Counted from the stretch's first letter, positions 39,741 to 50,037 are shown. The stretch: DNA of 64,000 nt from Promethearchaeia archaeon (GCA_029856105.1 JAHQWH010000155.1:1-64000), one strand, 5' to 3'. Made by a program: numbers and translations. Notes: generated by a model from the sequence alone, not told the origin.

Positions 39741-40271
39741 TTGAGGCTTAACTACATGTTTTTAGAAGATCCGGTCTTAAAAGAATATATTGTTGATGAT
39801 ATTGTTAGAGAAGTTAATCAAAAAGGATTGAATATCGAAAAGATTTACGTAGAGAGTTTTATCGACAATTTTCTTGGCGAATACGAACGATTACCAAAAA
39901 GAAGTGAGATTAATCCTATTGTTTCAAGTTATATTAAAATGATCGAAGATAGCACACCAATAATTGAAATATCTCAAAATTCTGATGAATTTAATTCAAA
40001 GACAAATGTGATTGAACCAGTTGTAAAAAGTTTTATCCAGAAAAAAAACTTAATTAACTCAATTAAAAGTGAAGGGCTTTTCTGTCGCACAGGAGAAATG
40101 TTAGTTATTCCAAAACCAGAGGGGCGCAGATTATGTCCAATATGCGATAACGAAAACTGGTACAAAATCCATGAAACAATCGATCGAACGGATATTATTT
40201 GCGATTATCCTAAAATTTACGGAAAGAAATATACGTGTAGCGGTTGCGGAACTGTTTGGAAAGAGAAGTAA
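39741..40271 (+). CDS. Hypothetical protein with C-terminal zinc ribbon
   Basis: CPICDNENWYKIHETIDRTDIICDYPKIYGKKYTCSGCGTVWKEK; TTG at 39741 or ATG at 39756. Confidence 0.6.
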   Translation: MRLNYMFLEDPVLKEYIVDDIVREVNQKGLNIEKIYVESFIDNFLGEYERLPKRSEINPIVSSYIKMIEDSTPIIEISQNSDEFNSKTNVIEPVVKSFIQKKNLINSIKSEGLFCRTGEMLVIPKPEGRRLCPICDNENWYKIHETIDRTDIICDYPKIYGKKYTCSGCGTVWKEK

Positions 40272-40460
40272 ATTCTGCAAGATAAACGTTACAAGTCTTA
40301 ATGATTAAGATAAGTTGCGTTCCTTTCCCTCAATAAAGCGTTCAACTTTGAGGAAAATCTGATTATATTTCATAAGTTTTATAACTATAAATTTTAAATA
40401 GTTCAATGTTTAAAGTTAAACTAAAATAAAAAATTGAGTTTCTTTTATTAAAAATCAAGC

Positions 40461-41429
40461 GTGTTAATTATGGAAGCAGATTATGCGATAATTTATAATC
40501 CTGTTGCTGGAAAACCAGAACAGACTGAAAAAGATATAGAATATGCAAAAAAGTGTTTAGATGATTTAAACATTTCTTACAAGTTATTCAAAACAGAATT
40601 TGCAGGACATGCTATTAGTTTGGCTAACCAGTTAGCAAAAGAAGGGTATCGAGTCATTGGAGCTGGTGGAGATGGAACTTGCAATGAGGTTTTTCACGGT
40701 GTTATTAGCTCCAATTCAGGAGCTTTATGCGGGTTTATCCCAATGGGCTCTGGAAACGACATCCCTGCCGCAATTGGAATCACACCTGACATTAAAAGAG
40801 CGTGCGAAATTATAGCAGAAAATCATACTAGTAAATCAGATATTGGGTTTGCCAAAACGGACGAAGGAGTAGAGCGGTACTTTCTGGGCATTGGAAGTCA
40901 AGGATTTGACGCTGAAGTTGCGAGAAGATCAAATGAAAATAAAGAAAAAAATTATAATGCGATTATTCTAAAAACTTTATTCTCGTGGAAAAGTAGAGAG
41001 ATAAGGGTCACAATGGATAACGATACTTACGAAGGAATGGCAAACTTAGCAGCAGTAGGTAATGGAGGGGCTTATGGGGGCGGAATGTATGTATGTCAAA
41101 AAGCAAAAGTTGATGATGGGTTATTTGATATAAGCGTAGTAGATATTGGAAAATTTAAACTTCTTCTTCAATTTAAAAGGATGTATAACGCATCGCTTTT
41201 ACCCCATCCTAATATTTCTGAATATCAAAGCAAAAAAGTGAGAATTGAAATGAAAAATCCTGAAGATGAGCCTTACAACTGTCAAGTTGACGGCGAGGTT
41301 TTAGGACCCCTTCCAGTTACATATGAAAGTATTAAAGACGGCTATGAATTCATTCGTCCCAAAATTGACGAAGTCGCAGAAGCATTTAAAGAGAAGTATG
41401 GAAGATACTTCTATATATGTGAACATTAA
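40461..41429 (+). CDS. Diacylglycerol kinase-family lipid kinase
   Basis: IYNPVAGKPEQ, GAGGDGTCNEVFHGV, GFIPMGSGNDIPAAIG; ATG at 40470 likely. Confidence 0.9.
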   Translation: MLIMEADYAIIYNPVAGKPEQTEKDIEYAKKCLDDLNISYKLFKTEFAGHAISLANQLAKEGYRVIGAGGDGTCNEVFHGVISSNSGALCGFIPMGSGNDIPAAIGITPDIKRACEIIAENHTSKSDIGFAKTDEGVERYFLGIGSQGFDAEVARRSNENKEKNYNAIILKTLFSWKSREIRVTMDNDTYEGMANLAAVGNGGAYGGGMYVCQKAKVDDGLFDISVVDIGKFKLLLQFKRMYNASLLPHPNISEYQSKKVRIEMKNPEDEPYNCQVDGEVLGPLPVTYESIKDGYEFIRPKIDEVAEAFKEKYGRYFYICEH

Positions 41430-41446
41430 ATAATATTTTTTTTCTT

Positions 41447-42100
41447 TTGAGAATTAAATACATAAGTATTGATATGCCTGACTGGGACGATATATTCACA
41501 AAACGAGGTAAAGTCTTTACAAATCCACATCAAGATATGGAAAGGTTAACCAAAATCTTTAAAGAAAATGGCGTTCAACGAATTTTAGATTTAGGATGTG
41601 GAACTGGCCGGCATCTATTGTTTTTCTCAAAGAAAGAGTTTGATGTTTACGGTATCGATAAATCGCAAAAAGGTTTAGACATTGCTAAAAATTGGTTAGA
41701 CGAAGAAAAATTATCAGCAGAACTAACACATCAGAGAATTGATCAAAGATTTCCTTATGAGAATGATTTTTTTGATGTTGTTATCTCAATTCAAGTAATT
41801 CATCATAATTTAATGAAAAAAATACTCTTTTCCGTTAAAGAAATTGAGCGAGTCTTAAAACCAAAAGGATTTATTTTTATCACAGTTCCTTTTCCTCAAG
41901 CTTTTAACGTAAAAAACAGTAAGTGGAAATTGAAGAAAGTCGAAAAGAGAACATATATCCCTCAATCAGGTCCAGAGGAGGGGCTTCCTCATCATTTCTT
42001 TACAATAGCAGAACTAAAACGTGTTTTTAGCGCTTTTGAATTGTTAGAAATATATATTGACAAAACCAATCATCGCGCAATGTTAGGAAAAAAGAAATAA
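41447..42100 (+). CDS. Class I SAM-dependent methyltransferase
   Basis: RILDLGCGTGRHLLFFSKKEFDVYGIDKS. Confidence 0.88.
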   Translation: MRIKYISIDMPDWDDIFTKRGKVFTNPHQDMERLTKIFKENGVQRILDLGCGTGRHLLFFSKKEFDVYGIDKSQKGLDIAKNWLDEEKLSAELTHQRIDQRFPYENDFFDVVISIQVIHHNLMKKILFSVKEIERVLKPKGFIFITVPFPQAFNVKNSKWKLKKVEKRTYIPQSGPEEGLPHHFFTIAELKRVFSAFELLEIYIDKTNHRAMLGKKK

Positions 42101-42114
42101 AATGTAATATTCGT

Positions 42115-43299
42115 TTAAACTGAATTTTTAGGTTTGATCAACCTTGAACGAACGATTAATAAAACAGATGCTATACCGATGATTGGTAAAAAAATCACAA
42201 TTAAAATCAATAAATCAGAATCAGGAAGGTTAAAATCGTCGTTCCACGGAAAATTTCCTTGAAATTGGTTGTTAACTTCTAAGTAATTATTACAAATAAA
42301 TTGCTCTACTGTTTTTCCCGTTACTTCGAGACTATAATTTGAAATATGAGATAAATTATCTTCGGTCGTGTGATGGTAAGGCCAAGCGGGGTTATCCCAA
42401 AAGTTAATGATTAAATCTGCTGAGGGAATTCCATAATTTACAAATGGCACGTGGTCATCAGTAATGGAATTGATTATTGGATCAGAAGGAAATTGGTAAG
42501 TATATCCTAATTCTCTACCAGTCTCAAATAATTCGTTCAATAACGAGGAGGTTGAGTGTTGTTCGTTAATAAATTTTAAATTTGCTCCTCCAACCATATC
42601 TAATAATATCATCGCATCAAAATGCTCTTCAGAAGAGTAATAGAAGTTTTCGATGTCTTGTACAAATTTTGTAGAACCTTCGCACCAGTCCCAACCTAAA
42701 ATTCCATGGCTATAATCATAACCTTGATCTTCCGCATCAAAAAACAAAAACCAAATTTGAACAGACAGATTTTGTCTTCTGTCACATAAAACTTTAGCAA
42801 GTTCTATTAAAACAGCGCTACCACTTGCACCATCGTTGGCTCCTGGAACGGGTGAGTTCTGATTTACGCTATCCTTTGTGGCTCTGGCCCTTGAGTCGTA
42901 ATGAGCGCTTAAAATCAAAATATGTGTATAGTTTTCGTTCATTTTAAACAACACATTTTGGCAGTCTACCGAGTGAATTGTAAAGTTATGCAGTGTGTAG
43001 TTGATCGAAGGATCGATTTCTTGAAATTTTGAGACGAAGTATTTCGCACAATCTTCCCTACCTTGAGTTCCCGGCGTTCTATAATGCGTTGTATTAATAT
43101 TTAACTGATCTTCTACATATGTATACGCATTATCACCGTTAAAATATAAATCAACATCTAAATTTGTGAATGTTTTACTATTCGATAAGAAAATAATTGA
43201 GATAGTAATCGGTATTACCACGATTAGCACAATCGATATAATTAAGATTATTTTGTGAGATTTTTTTATATGGATCCACCGATGATAAGATACATTCAA
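42115..43299 (-). CDS. M28 family metallopeptidase, membrane anchored
   Basis: LSAHYDSRA, GANDGASGSAVLIELA, FFDAEDQG, SIT-DDHVPF, N- and C-terminal TM. Confidence 0.9.
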   Translation of the reverse strand: MNVSYHRWIHIKKSHKIILIISIVLIVVIPITISIIFLSNSKTFTNLDVDLYFNGDNAYTYVEDQLNINTTHYRTPGTQGREDCAKYFVSKFQEIDPSINYTLHNFTIHSVDCQNVLFKMNENYTHILILSAHYDSRARATKDSVNQNSPVPGANDGASGSAVLIELAKVLCDRRQNLSVQIWFLFFDAEDQGYDYSHGILGWDWCEGSTKFVQDIENFYYSSEEHFDAMILLDMVGGANLKFINEQHSTSSLLNELFETGRELGYTYQFPSDPIINSITDDHVPFVNYGIPSADLIINFWDNPAWPYHHTTEDNLSHISNYSLEVTGKTVEQFICNNYLEVNNQFQGNFPWNDDFNLPDSDLLILIVIFLPIIGIASVLLIVRSRLIKPKNSV

Positions 43300-43351
43300 A
43301 TGACTTTATATTATTAATAAAAATTAAAAATAAAAAATATATTTATTTAGT

Positions 43352-43786
43352 TTAGAGTGGTTCAAAACCTAAATCTATTTTTGTTTCGCCTTTTATTTCC
43401 GTCTCCAAAAATGTAGATTTTACGGGCATACCTACGCTAATTGTTTCTGGTTTACTTTCATCCACACCTACTAATTGACCACTAACCATTGGTCCTTCGT
43501 CGAGCTTAATAACCGAGAAACAATAAGGTTTATTTCTACCATAACCTTTCTCTACAAAAAAAGGAGTACCTACAGTAATGCTTGTAAAGGCAGCAATTTT
43601 ACCTTTTCCTGACATCTCAACCCATTCCATATTAGTTGAATTACATTTCGTGCATAATCTTCTAACAGGAACATATTGCTCGCCACAATCTTTGCATTTT
43701 GAACCCATTAACTTTTTATTACGAATATAATCCAAATAACTTTCTATTGTAAAATCTTTATCTGCTTCTGTCATTTTTCTTTTCAC
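43352..43786 (-). CDS. DUF35 / Zn-ribbon OB-fold thiolase-associated protein
   Basis: GSKCKDCGEQYVPVRRLCTKCNSTNMEW; adjacent to thiolase. Confidence 0.9.
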   Translation of the reverse strand: MKRKMTEADKDFTIESYLDYIRNKKLMGSKCKDCGEQYVPVRRLCTKCNSTNMEWVEMSGKGKIAAFTSITVGTPFFVEKGYGRNKPYCFSVIKLDEGPMVSGQLVGVDESKPETISVGMPVKSTFLETEIKGETKIDLGFEPL

Positions 43787-43788
43787 CT

Positions 43789-45048
43789 CTATTTTTCATA
43801 AATATGAACCACGCATGTACCACCAGATCCACCTAAATTATGTGTCATAGCTCTTTCAACATCAAATTTTACTTGTCTGTTTCTCTCAGCAATGCCTCGC
43901 ATCTGCTTAAAAGTTTCTACAGCATGAGCCGCCCCAGTAGCGCCTACTGGATGCCCTTTTGACTTAAGTCCCCCAGAAGTGTTAATTGGGAGCCTTCCAT
44001 CTAGTTTAGTTTCTCCATTTTTTATAGCTTCAACAGCTTTACCTTTCTCGTAAAATCCTAAATCCTCCATCGCGAGTATCTCTGCAATCGTGAAACAATC
44101 GTGTACCTCACAGATTTGAATATCTTTTGGTTTCAGACCGGACATTTCGTAGGCTTGCCTTGCTGCTTCTCTTGTAGCTATAAAACTCGTTAGACTATCT
44201 CTATCATGTAATGATAAGGCAGCACTTCCTTGACCAGTACCAGTTATCCAAATTGGAGTATCAGTAAATTTTTTTGCTACATCGCCAGCCACTAGAAATA
44301 GACATGCCGCACCATCTGTAATCAATGAACAATCAAATAATCTTAAAGGAGATGCTATGAATGGGTTCGAAGAACTTTTAAGAAAATCAAATTCATCTTT
44401 CCAATCGGGAACATCTCTACCTTGTTCTTTATATCTAACTATTTTACTAGCCATCATTTCTTTTATCGATTGTTGCATTTGAGCAAAGGGGTTCTCCTTC
44501 CCATTTTCATGGTTTTTTATTCCAACTCTCATCAAATCTTCCGCCGTAGTCCCATATTTATGGAAATGTGCCGAAGCAATTGCCGCATAAAGCCCTGGAA
44601 ATGTTGCCCCCGCGGGATATTCGAAAATAGAATCGGAAGCTGTGGCTAAAGTGTCGGTGACTAAAGTTGTTGATACTTCCGTCATACATTCTACCCCGCC
44701 TACTGCAATTACATCATGTACGCCTGAAGCAATAGCAATAACCGCTTGTCTTAAGGCAATGCCGCTACTAGCGCACGCACCTTCAAATCTAGGTGCAGGT
44801 TTTGGAGTTAGTCCGACCAAATTTGCCATCTGAGGACCTAAATGTCCTTGGTGGTTAAATAAATCTGAGGAATAATTACCGATATAGCACGCGTCAATAT
44901 CTTTCGGTTCAATACCATTATCTACTGTTTTGACAGCATTTAACCACGCTTCAACCCACATGTCGGGATTTCTTTGAAGTGGGAAATTTCTACCAAATTT
45001 ACACATCCCAGCACCAACAAGTGCGACTTTCCTTGCTAATTTTCCCAT
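43789..45048 (-). CDS. Thiolase / acetyl-CoA acetyltransferase
   Basis: EGACASSGIALRQAV, EVHDCFTIAEI, GHPVGATGAAHAVE, NLGGSGGTCVVHIY. Confidence 0.94.
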   Translation of the reverse strand: MGKLARKVALVGAGMCKFGRNFPLQRNPDMWVEAWLNAVKTVDNGIEPKDIDACYIGNYSSDLFNHQGHLGPQMANLVGLTPKPAPRFEGACASSGIALRQAVIAIASGVHDVIAVGGVECMTEVSTTLVTDTLATASDSIFEYPAGATFPGLYAAIASAHFHKYGTTAEDLMRVGIKNHENGKENPFAQMQQSIKEMMASKIVRYKEQGRDVPDWKDEFDFLKSSSNPFIASPLRLFDCSLITDGAACLFLVAGDVAKKFTDTPIWITGTGQGSAALSLHDRDSLTSFIATREAARQAYEMSGLKPKDIQICEVHDCFTIAEILAMEDLGFYEKGKAVEAIKNGETKLDGRLPINTSGGLKSKGHPVGATGAAHAVETFKQMRGIAERNRQVKFDVERAMTHNLGGSGGTCVVHIYEK

Positions 45049-45233
45049 TTTTTAAACCTCTAATTGATTTTTATATTAAATTTTAAATTTTTAAAACTAA
45101 TAGATTGAATTTTCGACTTATTTTATTTCTTATTCTTTGGTTTTTATCTAAATTCAATAAAATTATTATTGCATATAATTTTTTTTTATATTTTTAGTCA
45201 ATATTTTTAGCTACCATTTCATTAAATGAGATT

Positions 45234-45677
45234 ATGAATAATTCAAAATTAGAGCCAGTTAAATTTGATGATTATAAGGTAGGTGATTCTGCGAAATTCA
45301 CAAAAACGATCACTGAAGAAGATGTTATGAAATTTGCAGAAGTTTCTGGTGATTACAACCCTATACACGTGAATCCAGAATATGCAAAGACTCAAATGTT
45401 TGGTAAACAAGTCGCTCATGGAGTTATCAGCGTGGGTTTAATTTCAGCATCACTAGGCGTAGAATTATTTGGCCCAGGTATACTTTATGGTGAACAAACC
45501 GTTAGATTCATTAATCCCGTATTTTTTGGAGATGTTCTAACCGCTGTAGCAACAGTAAAGGAAAAATTTACCAAAAAAGACGGTAAGTTAAAGTTTATTC
45601 GATGTGATACTAAGGTTTATAATCAAAACGACGAAATTGTAACCGATGGTGAAGCTGTCGTTTTACTCTTGAATTAA
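45234..45677 (+). CDS. MaoC-family (R)-enoyl-CoA hydratase
   Basis: FAEVSGDYNPIHVNPEYAKTQMFGKQVAHGV. Confidence 0.92.
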   Translation: MNNSKLEPVKFDDYKVGDSAKFTKTITEEDVMKFAEVSGDYNPIHVNPEYAKTQMFGKQVAHGVISVGLISASLGVELFGPGILYGEQTVRFINPVFFGDVLTAVATVKEKFTKKDGKLKFIRCDTKVYNQNDEIVTDGEAVVLLLN

Positions 45678-45790
45678 TTATCTTTTTATTATTATTAACT
45701 TAAGTGAAACATTTTAATCATCTTGTTTCATCTCTTTTTTTATTTTTTTAATGAATAAACACAAAAGTAAACAAGAACAAATTTAAATAT

Positions 45791-47014
45791 TTGAAGAATA
45801 TAACTTTATTAATAACTACAGTGGTTAAGAAAAGAGAACATAAAATGGAACATGAAGATAAAAATTATTGTAAAATAAAATGCAACCACTGTGGATATGT
45901 TTTTGTACCGCCTTATCAAGATGATTGTACCTGTAGAAATTGTAATCTTTTTTCGATAAAACTTTTTCGTTTTATATATGGGAAGAACAATTTTGTTAAT
46001 AAAGTAGAATCTAAAGAAGTTAAAAGCATATCGAGTAAAAATATTAAAGGAGCCGAAGAGAAAAAGATTTCAAAGATTGCTAAGAGCCTATATTTTTACG
46101 GAATTGTTTCAAAAGAGAGAATTCCTATATTTTATAACGATAAAAAATGGAAGTATTTTTTAGAGTTAACAAATAATTTAGATTATGTTTCTACGAGAAC
46201 TTTATCTGGAACGCTTGACAAAATGTTGATAATTATAGGAAACGAGGGCGAAGTAGAAGAAAATAAGTTAATCGCTCGTTTTTTTGAGAAAAATGGAGTC
46301 ATACACATTCTCATAGGAAATTTTTCAGATAAAGACAGCTATTGGATATTTAATCAGGTTTCAATGTTTTTCAACGATATAGTACAAAAGGATAAAATCA
46401 ATATTAAAAAATTGACGAAAAATGAAAAACGTGAGATTTCATTTAAAATGAATATATTCTTAAATAATATAGAAGAAGCAGTCGATTTAAAAGTTAAATT
46501 CGAGAAACCAAATTTTATTTATATAGATAATTGGCTCAGACTGCATTATTTTGGATTATCATCTGAATCGGTTGGTGTTATTTCACTTCTTTTAGATAAA
46601 GAGAATATTCTAAAATTTGGAGAGCAAAAACACTTTGAGCCTGATTCTGAAAACGATATTTCTCGATTAGTTAAAAAAATTATTGATTTTGGAGAATCAG
46701 TCTTAACTGCAAAAATTGAAGCGATTTTAGTAAGTATTCTTGCAAACATGAAAGGTTATCCAAGATGGATTTCAGTAAAATCAGGTTTCCAAAAATATCG
46801 TTTTTTTTCGATTAAAAAACTCGAAAATCAGTTCTATTTATATTGTATTACAGAAGGTAATATAGAAAATCTGGAATCGTTGGAATCATTTCTTTATATG
46901 TATTTAAAAGATGGAGTATCGAATAAATTTACCAGTTCACTAAAGATTTTTAATGAAATAAAAAATAAAATTCAAGGCATTATAGAAACTATTCCAGAAA
47001 GAAAGTTTTATTAA
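45791..47014 (+). CDS. Hypothetical protein with N-terminal zinc finger
   Basis: CKIKCNHCGYVFVPPYQDDCTCRNC; ATG at 45845 probable start; rest unrecognised. Confidence 0.55.
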   Translation: MKNITLLITTVVKKREHKMEHEDKNYCKIKCNHCGYVFVPPYQDDCTCRNCNLFSIKLFRFIYGKNNFVNKVESKEVKSISSKNIKGAEEKKISKIAKSLYFYGIVSKERIPIFYNDKKWKYFLELTNNLDYVSTRTLSGTLDKMLIIIGNEGEVEENKLIARFFEKNGVIHILIGNFSDKDSYWIFNQVSMFFNDIVQKDKINIKKLTKNEKREISFKMNIFLNNIEEAVDLKVKFEKPNFIYIDNWLRLHYFGLSSESVGVISLLLDKENILKFGEQKHFEPDSENDISRLVKKIIDFGESVLTAKIEAILVSILANMKGYPRWISVKSGFQKYRFFSIKKLENQFYLYCITEGNIENLESLESFLYMYLKDGVSNKFTSSLKIFNEIKNKIQGIIETIPERKFY

Positions 47015-47151
47015 AACTCATGCTTATATTTTTCTCTATTTCTAAAATTACTAGTTCTTTATTTTATACTCTTGCGCATCCTTTCTTGAAATTTTTCTTA
47101 TTTAAAAAAGAATTAGAAAAGAATAAAAAGTAGAACTCTCTACTTATTAAT

Positions 47152-47418
47152 ATGGCAAATGTAAAATTAAATAATAAAAGCCTATTAGAGAAATTACAAG
47201 CAAAAGTCACTCTAAAATTAGGAAAAAAAATCTCTCAACAAGAGATATTAGATAATAGTATTGAATTTGCGTATAACCGACTTGACGAATTCATTTCTGA
47301 AAAGATTGATCATCCTCCAATCACTGACGATTTAATTAAGAAGATAAAAGAAAATGCAATTGATGCGCCTTTAATGCATCCGGAAAAATCTGATGACGAA
47401 TTAATATACGGGTTATGA
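47152..47418 (+). CDS. vapB: Antitoxin, VapB-like
   Basis: 88 aa, directly upstream of a PIN-domain gene. Confidence 0.6.
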   Translation: MANVKLNNKSLLEKLQAKVTLKLGKKISQQEILDNSIEFAYNRLDEFISEKIDHPPITDDLIKKIKENAIDAPLMHPEKSDDELIYGL

Positions 47419-47449
47419 AAAAAGAATTAAGACATTTATAGGGTAAACA

Positions 47450-47866
47450 ATGACAATCATAATTGATTCAAATTATTTATTTGCTTTAAAATCGAAAAAA
47501 GATAGAAATCACAAAAGAGCATTTGAATTATTCAAAGAACTTAAAAAAGATTCTATAAAACCATTAATTACCAATAATTTAGTCGTAAGTGAAATCTTTA
47601 CTTTAACCAATTCAAGATATAAAGGAAATATTTATTATTTAGATAAATATTATGAATTAATTTGGGGGCAAGAAAATTTTTTCAAGATTATTCAATTAAA
47701 ATCTGAAGAATTTAAAGATGTTTATAAAATATTAAAAAAATATACAACTCCTAAACGGTTATTAAGTTTTGTGGATGCTTCTTTAATATTTTTATATAAA
47801 AAATTCAATGCTAAAGCAATTTTATCCTTTGATAATCATTTCGATGGGATTATTTTACGATTATAG
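47450..47866 (+). CDS. vapC: PIN-domain ribonuclease toxin, VapC-like
   Basis: TIIIDSNYLFAL...NLVVSEIFTL...FVDASLIFLYKKFNAKAILSFDNHFD. Confidence 0.8.
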   Translation: MTIIIDSNYLFALKSKKDRNHKRAFELFKELKKDSIKPLITNNLVVSEIFTLTNSRYKGNIYYLDKYYELIWGQENFFKIIQLKSEEFKDVYKILKKYTTPKRLLSFVDASLIFLYKKFNAKAILSFDNHFDGIILRL

Positions 47867-47887
47867 TTTTATATGTTCTTTCATATC

Positions 47888-48271
47888 TTAAAGATTTTGT
47901 AAAGCATTGGTATATCCTTCACTTTTTTTCGCCCAATCTATTAATCTAATACATGGGAATTCTTTACACTCATAACAAAATTCTAATTTCTTTTTAAATA
48001 CACAACAATCCCGAATCCAACACTCTTTTGTCCAACATTTTGTTAGATCCCCTCTACAAGTGCTACAATGGAAATCTGTGGTTTTTACATCGTCCCACAT
48101 GCCATCAAATCGTTTAACTAATTTTTTAGCAATTACGGGATTACTTGGAGCAAGATAAATGTCACATTCACCGCAATTCAGACCACATATAGCTATTAGT
48201 TTAAAAGTTTTATCAATTTTTTTACTATTCATAGTATTTATCACTTTCTGTGTATTATAAAAGAGAAACAT
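47888..48271 (-). CDS. DUF3795 cysteine-rich protein
   Basis: LIAICGLNCGECDIYLA ... CSTCRGDLTKCW...CYECKEFPC. Confidence 0.8.
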   Translation of the reverse strand: MFLFYNTQKVINTMNSKKIDKTFKLIAICGLNCGECDIYLAPSNPVIAKKLVKRFDGMWDDVKTTDFHCSTCRGDLTKCWTKECWIRDCCVFKKKLEFCYECKEFPCIRLIDWAKKSEGYTNALQNL

Positions 48272-48290
48272 TATGAAAAATTATTTTGAT

Positions 48291-49451
48291 TTATATCCTA
48301 TACCAATACGATTGAATTCTAATATTATCATTATCAATAATATCTATGTTAGCAGTCCATTTGTAAATTTTTAACCATAATTTTCCTGGAAATGGATGCC
48401 ATCCTTTAATTGGTTGAATGTTAAGTGAAATTATATCACCTACACGATTTATATAATATTCTCCTGCAAAAATTCCCTTTTTATCATCAATACAACAAGA
48501 GAATTTACCTTTAATTTTCATATTACTTTTTAGGGTAATTAAATTAGGAATTGCGGGAGAGAATTCAAAAGAAATCGTATGACCTACTTCATTCTTTCCA
48601 GAAATCTTTTCTATCTCGTAAAAACCTTCATTGTTAAAAATTTCATAAGTTAAATTTTCGTTAATTACATTTAAATTAGACGAATTTATAAGCATTGGAT
48701 TTAAGTTTCCACTAAAAGAATTATTCCAATTTCCAATAATCGGTTCTAAGGAGTAGTGTGCTGAATAAAAATTCATACCGTTCATTCGAACTGGCATTTC
48801 AACTGGTTTCCTTAAAAATCCATGAATTTTTATAATAATTTCAGTATCTTTTTTGATTACCATACCAAACTCGTTGAGATATACTATTGGAAAATACTGT
48901 GGCTTTTTACTAGCGGTAACGATTGGAGTTAACATCGCAGTTAATTCTCTTCCAGGCGTATTTTCCTTAATTTTTAATTCGATGTCTTTTTCTAACTTGT
49001 CTTTCAAAAATAGATAAGCATCTAAACCCATATCATCTGTTTGAAATCTAAAATCGATTACTTCAAGTTGGTTAAACGAAACATTTGTCCCCATGTCCTC
49101 GAATAATTTCTTCCTAAACTCGATAATTGCTTCATTTGTATAATAGATGTCCATCAAGTCATCTTTTCTATACATGATTACCATAGGCAATTTTTCACCA
49201 GCTATACGAAAAATCTGGAGTTCAATTGCATAGTAAATAGGGTCTTCTTCGAAATTAATTAGCATTAAACGATCTATATGATCAGTAGTTATGTTAAATG
49301 GTGAATAAATCATATTTTTAGGCGTAGATTCGTAAATTTTTAGCGAATTATTTTTTTTACCAAGGTATTTGTGGTGATCTATAACGATATCTTTTATCTT
49401 CACATTATTCCGCTTTAAAAATGTTGACAATAATCTCTTTATAACGCCCAT
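48291..49451 (-). CDS. Hypothetical protein, 386 aa
   Basis: Long ORF with coding-like composition; no family recognised. Confidence 0.5.
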   Translation of the reverse strand: MGVIKRLLSTFLKRNNVKIKDIVIDHHKYLGKKNNSLKIYESTPKNMIYSPFNITTDHIDRLMLINFEEDPIYYAIELQIFRIAGEKLPMVIMYRKDDLMDIYYTNEAIIEFRKKLFEDMGTNVSFNQLEVIDFRFQTDDMGLDAYLFLKDKLEKDIELKIKENTPGRELTAMLTPIVTASKKPQYFPIVYLNEFGMVIKKDTEIIIKIHGFLRKPVEMPVRMNGMNFYSAHYSLEPIIGNWNNSFSGNLNPMLINSSNLNVINENLTYEIFNNEGFYEIEKISGKNEVGHTISFEFSPAIPNLITLKSNMKIKGKFSCCIDDKKGIFAGEYYINRVGDIISLNIQPIKGWHPFPGKLWLKIYKWTANIDIIDNDNIRIQSYWYRI

Positions 49452-49468
49452 TATTATTTCTTCTTTTC

Positions 49469-49957
49469 TTAATATTCAATACCAAGACGAGCTTTAATCC
49501 CTTTTGAAGAGTAGTAATGTTTAATCATTCTCATTTCAGTGAGTAAATCTGCACGCTCTTTAATTTTAGGATGCATCTTAGGTCCACCAGTTATAATTAA
49601 TTCAACTTTTTCAGGTTTATTATCAATCAATTTTAATACTTCGTCAAGTTTTACGATTCCATATTCGACAGCAACACCAATTTCGTCAAGAATAACGACA
49701 TCGTATTCGTCGCCCATAATCACCTTCTCTGCAAACTTCACGCCTTTTTTTCCTTCTTCAAAGTCAATTTCTCCAGGAGTTGCGATTAAATCTGGCGTTC
49801 CAAACTGTTTCAATTCGAAATTTGGAACCCCTTTTACAGCCGTAACTTCCCCATATTGAGGGTATCCTTTCATAAATTGAATCATATATACTTTATATCC
49901 ATGACCCGTAGCCCGAAAGCCTTGTCCTAAAGCCGCAGTGGTCTTGCCTATAGGCAT
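49469..49957 (-). CDS. cobA: Corrinoid adenosyltransferase (CobA/BtuR type), main ORF lacking N-terminal beta-1/P-loop half
   Basis: GKTTAALGQGFRATGHGYKVYMIQFMKG...VVILDEIGVAVEYG...KHYYSSKGIKARLGIEY. Confidence 0.85.
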   Translation of the reverse strand: MPIGKTTAALGQGFRATGHGYKVYMIQFMKGYPQYGEVTAVKGVPNFELKQFGTPDLIATPGEIDFEEGKKGVKFAEKVIMGDEYDVVILDEIGVAVEYGIVKLDEVLKLIDNKPEKVELIITGGPKMHPKIKERADLLTEMRMIKHYYSSKGIKARLGIEY

Positions 49958-49959
49958 TA

Positions 49960-50037
49960 CTATTTTTTTATAGCAATTTTACCCCGACCAAAATAAACTT
50001 GTACAAGGCCAACATTTAATCTTTTTCTTTCGACCAT
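49960..50037 (-). CDS. 25-codon upstream ORF encoding the missing N-terminus of CobA
   Basis: Minus-strand translation MVERKRLNVGLVQVYFGRGKIAIKK*; first 20 codons match the expected CobA N-terminus up to GxGK of the P-loop. Confidence 0.6.
   Translation of the reverse strand: MVERKRLNVGLVQVYFGRGKIAIKK

Noticed and set aside
40328-40353. CCTCAA/TTGAGG inverted repeat between the zinc-ribbon and lipid kinase genes
   Set aside because: Only 6 bp with a 14-nt loop; weak support on its own.
49940-50000. Archaeal bulge-helix-bulge intron in cobA
   Set aside because: Outer GGTC/GACC pairing exists, but I could not draw two 3-nt bulges separated by a 4-bp helix at the insert boundaries; kept only as a split or insert anomaly.
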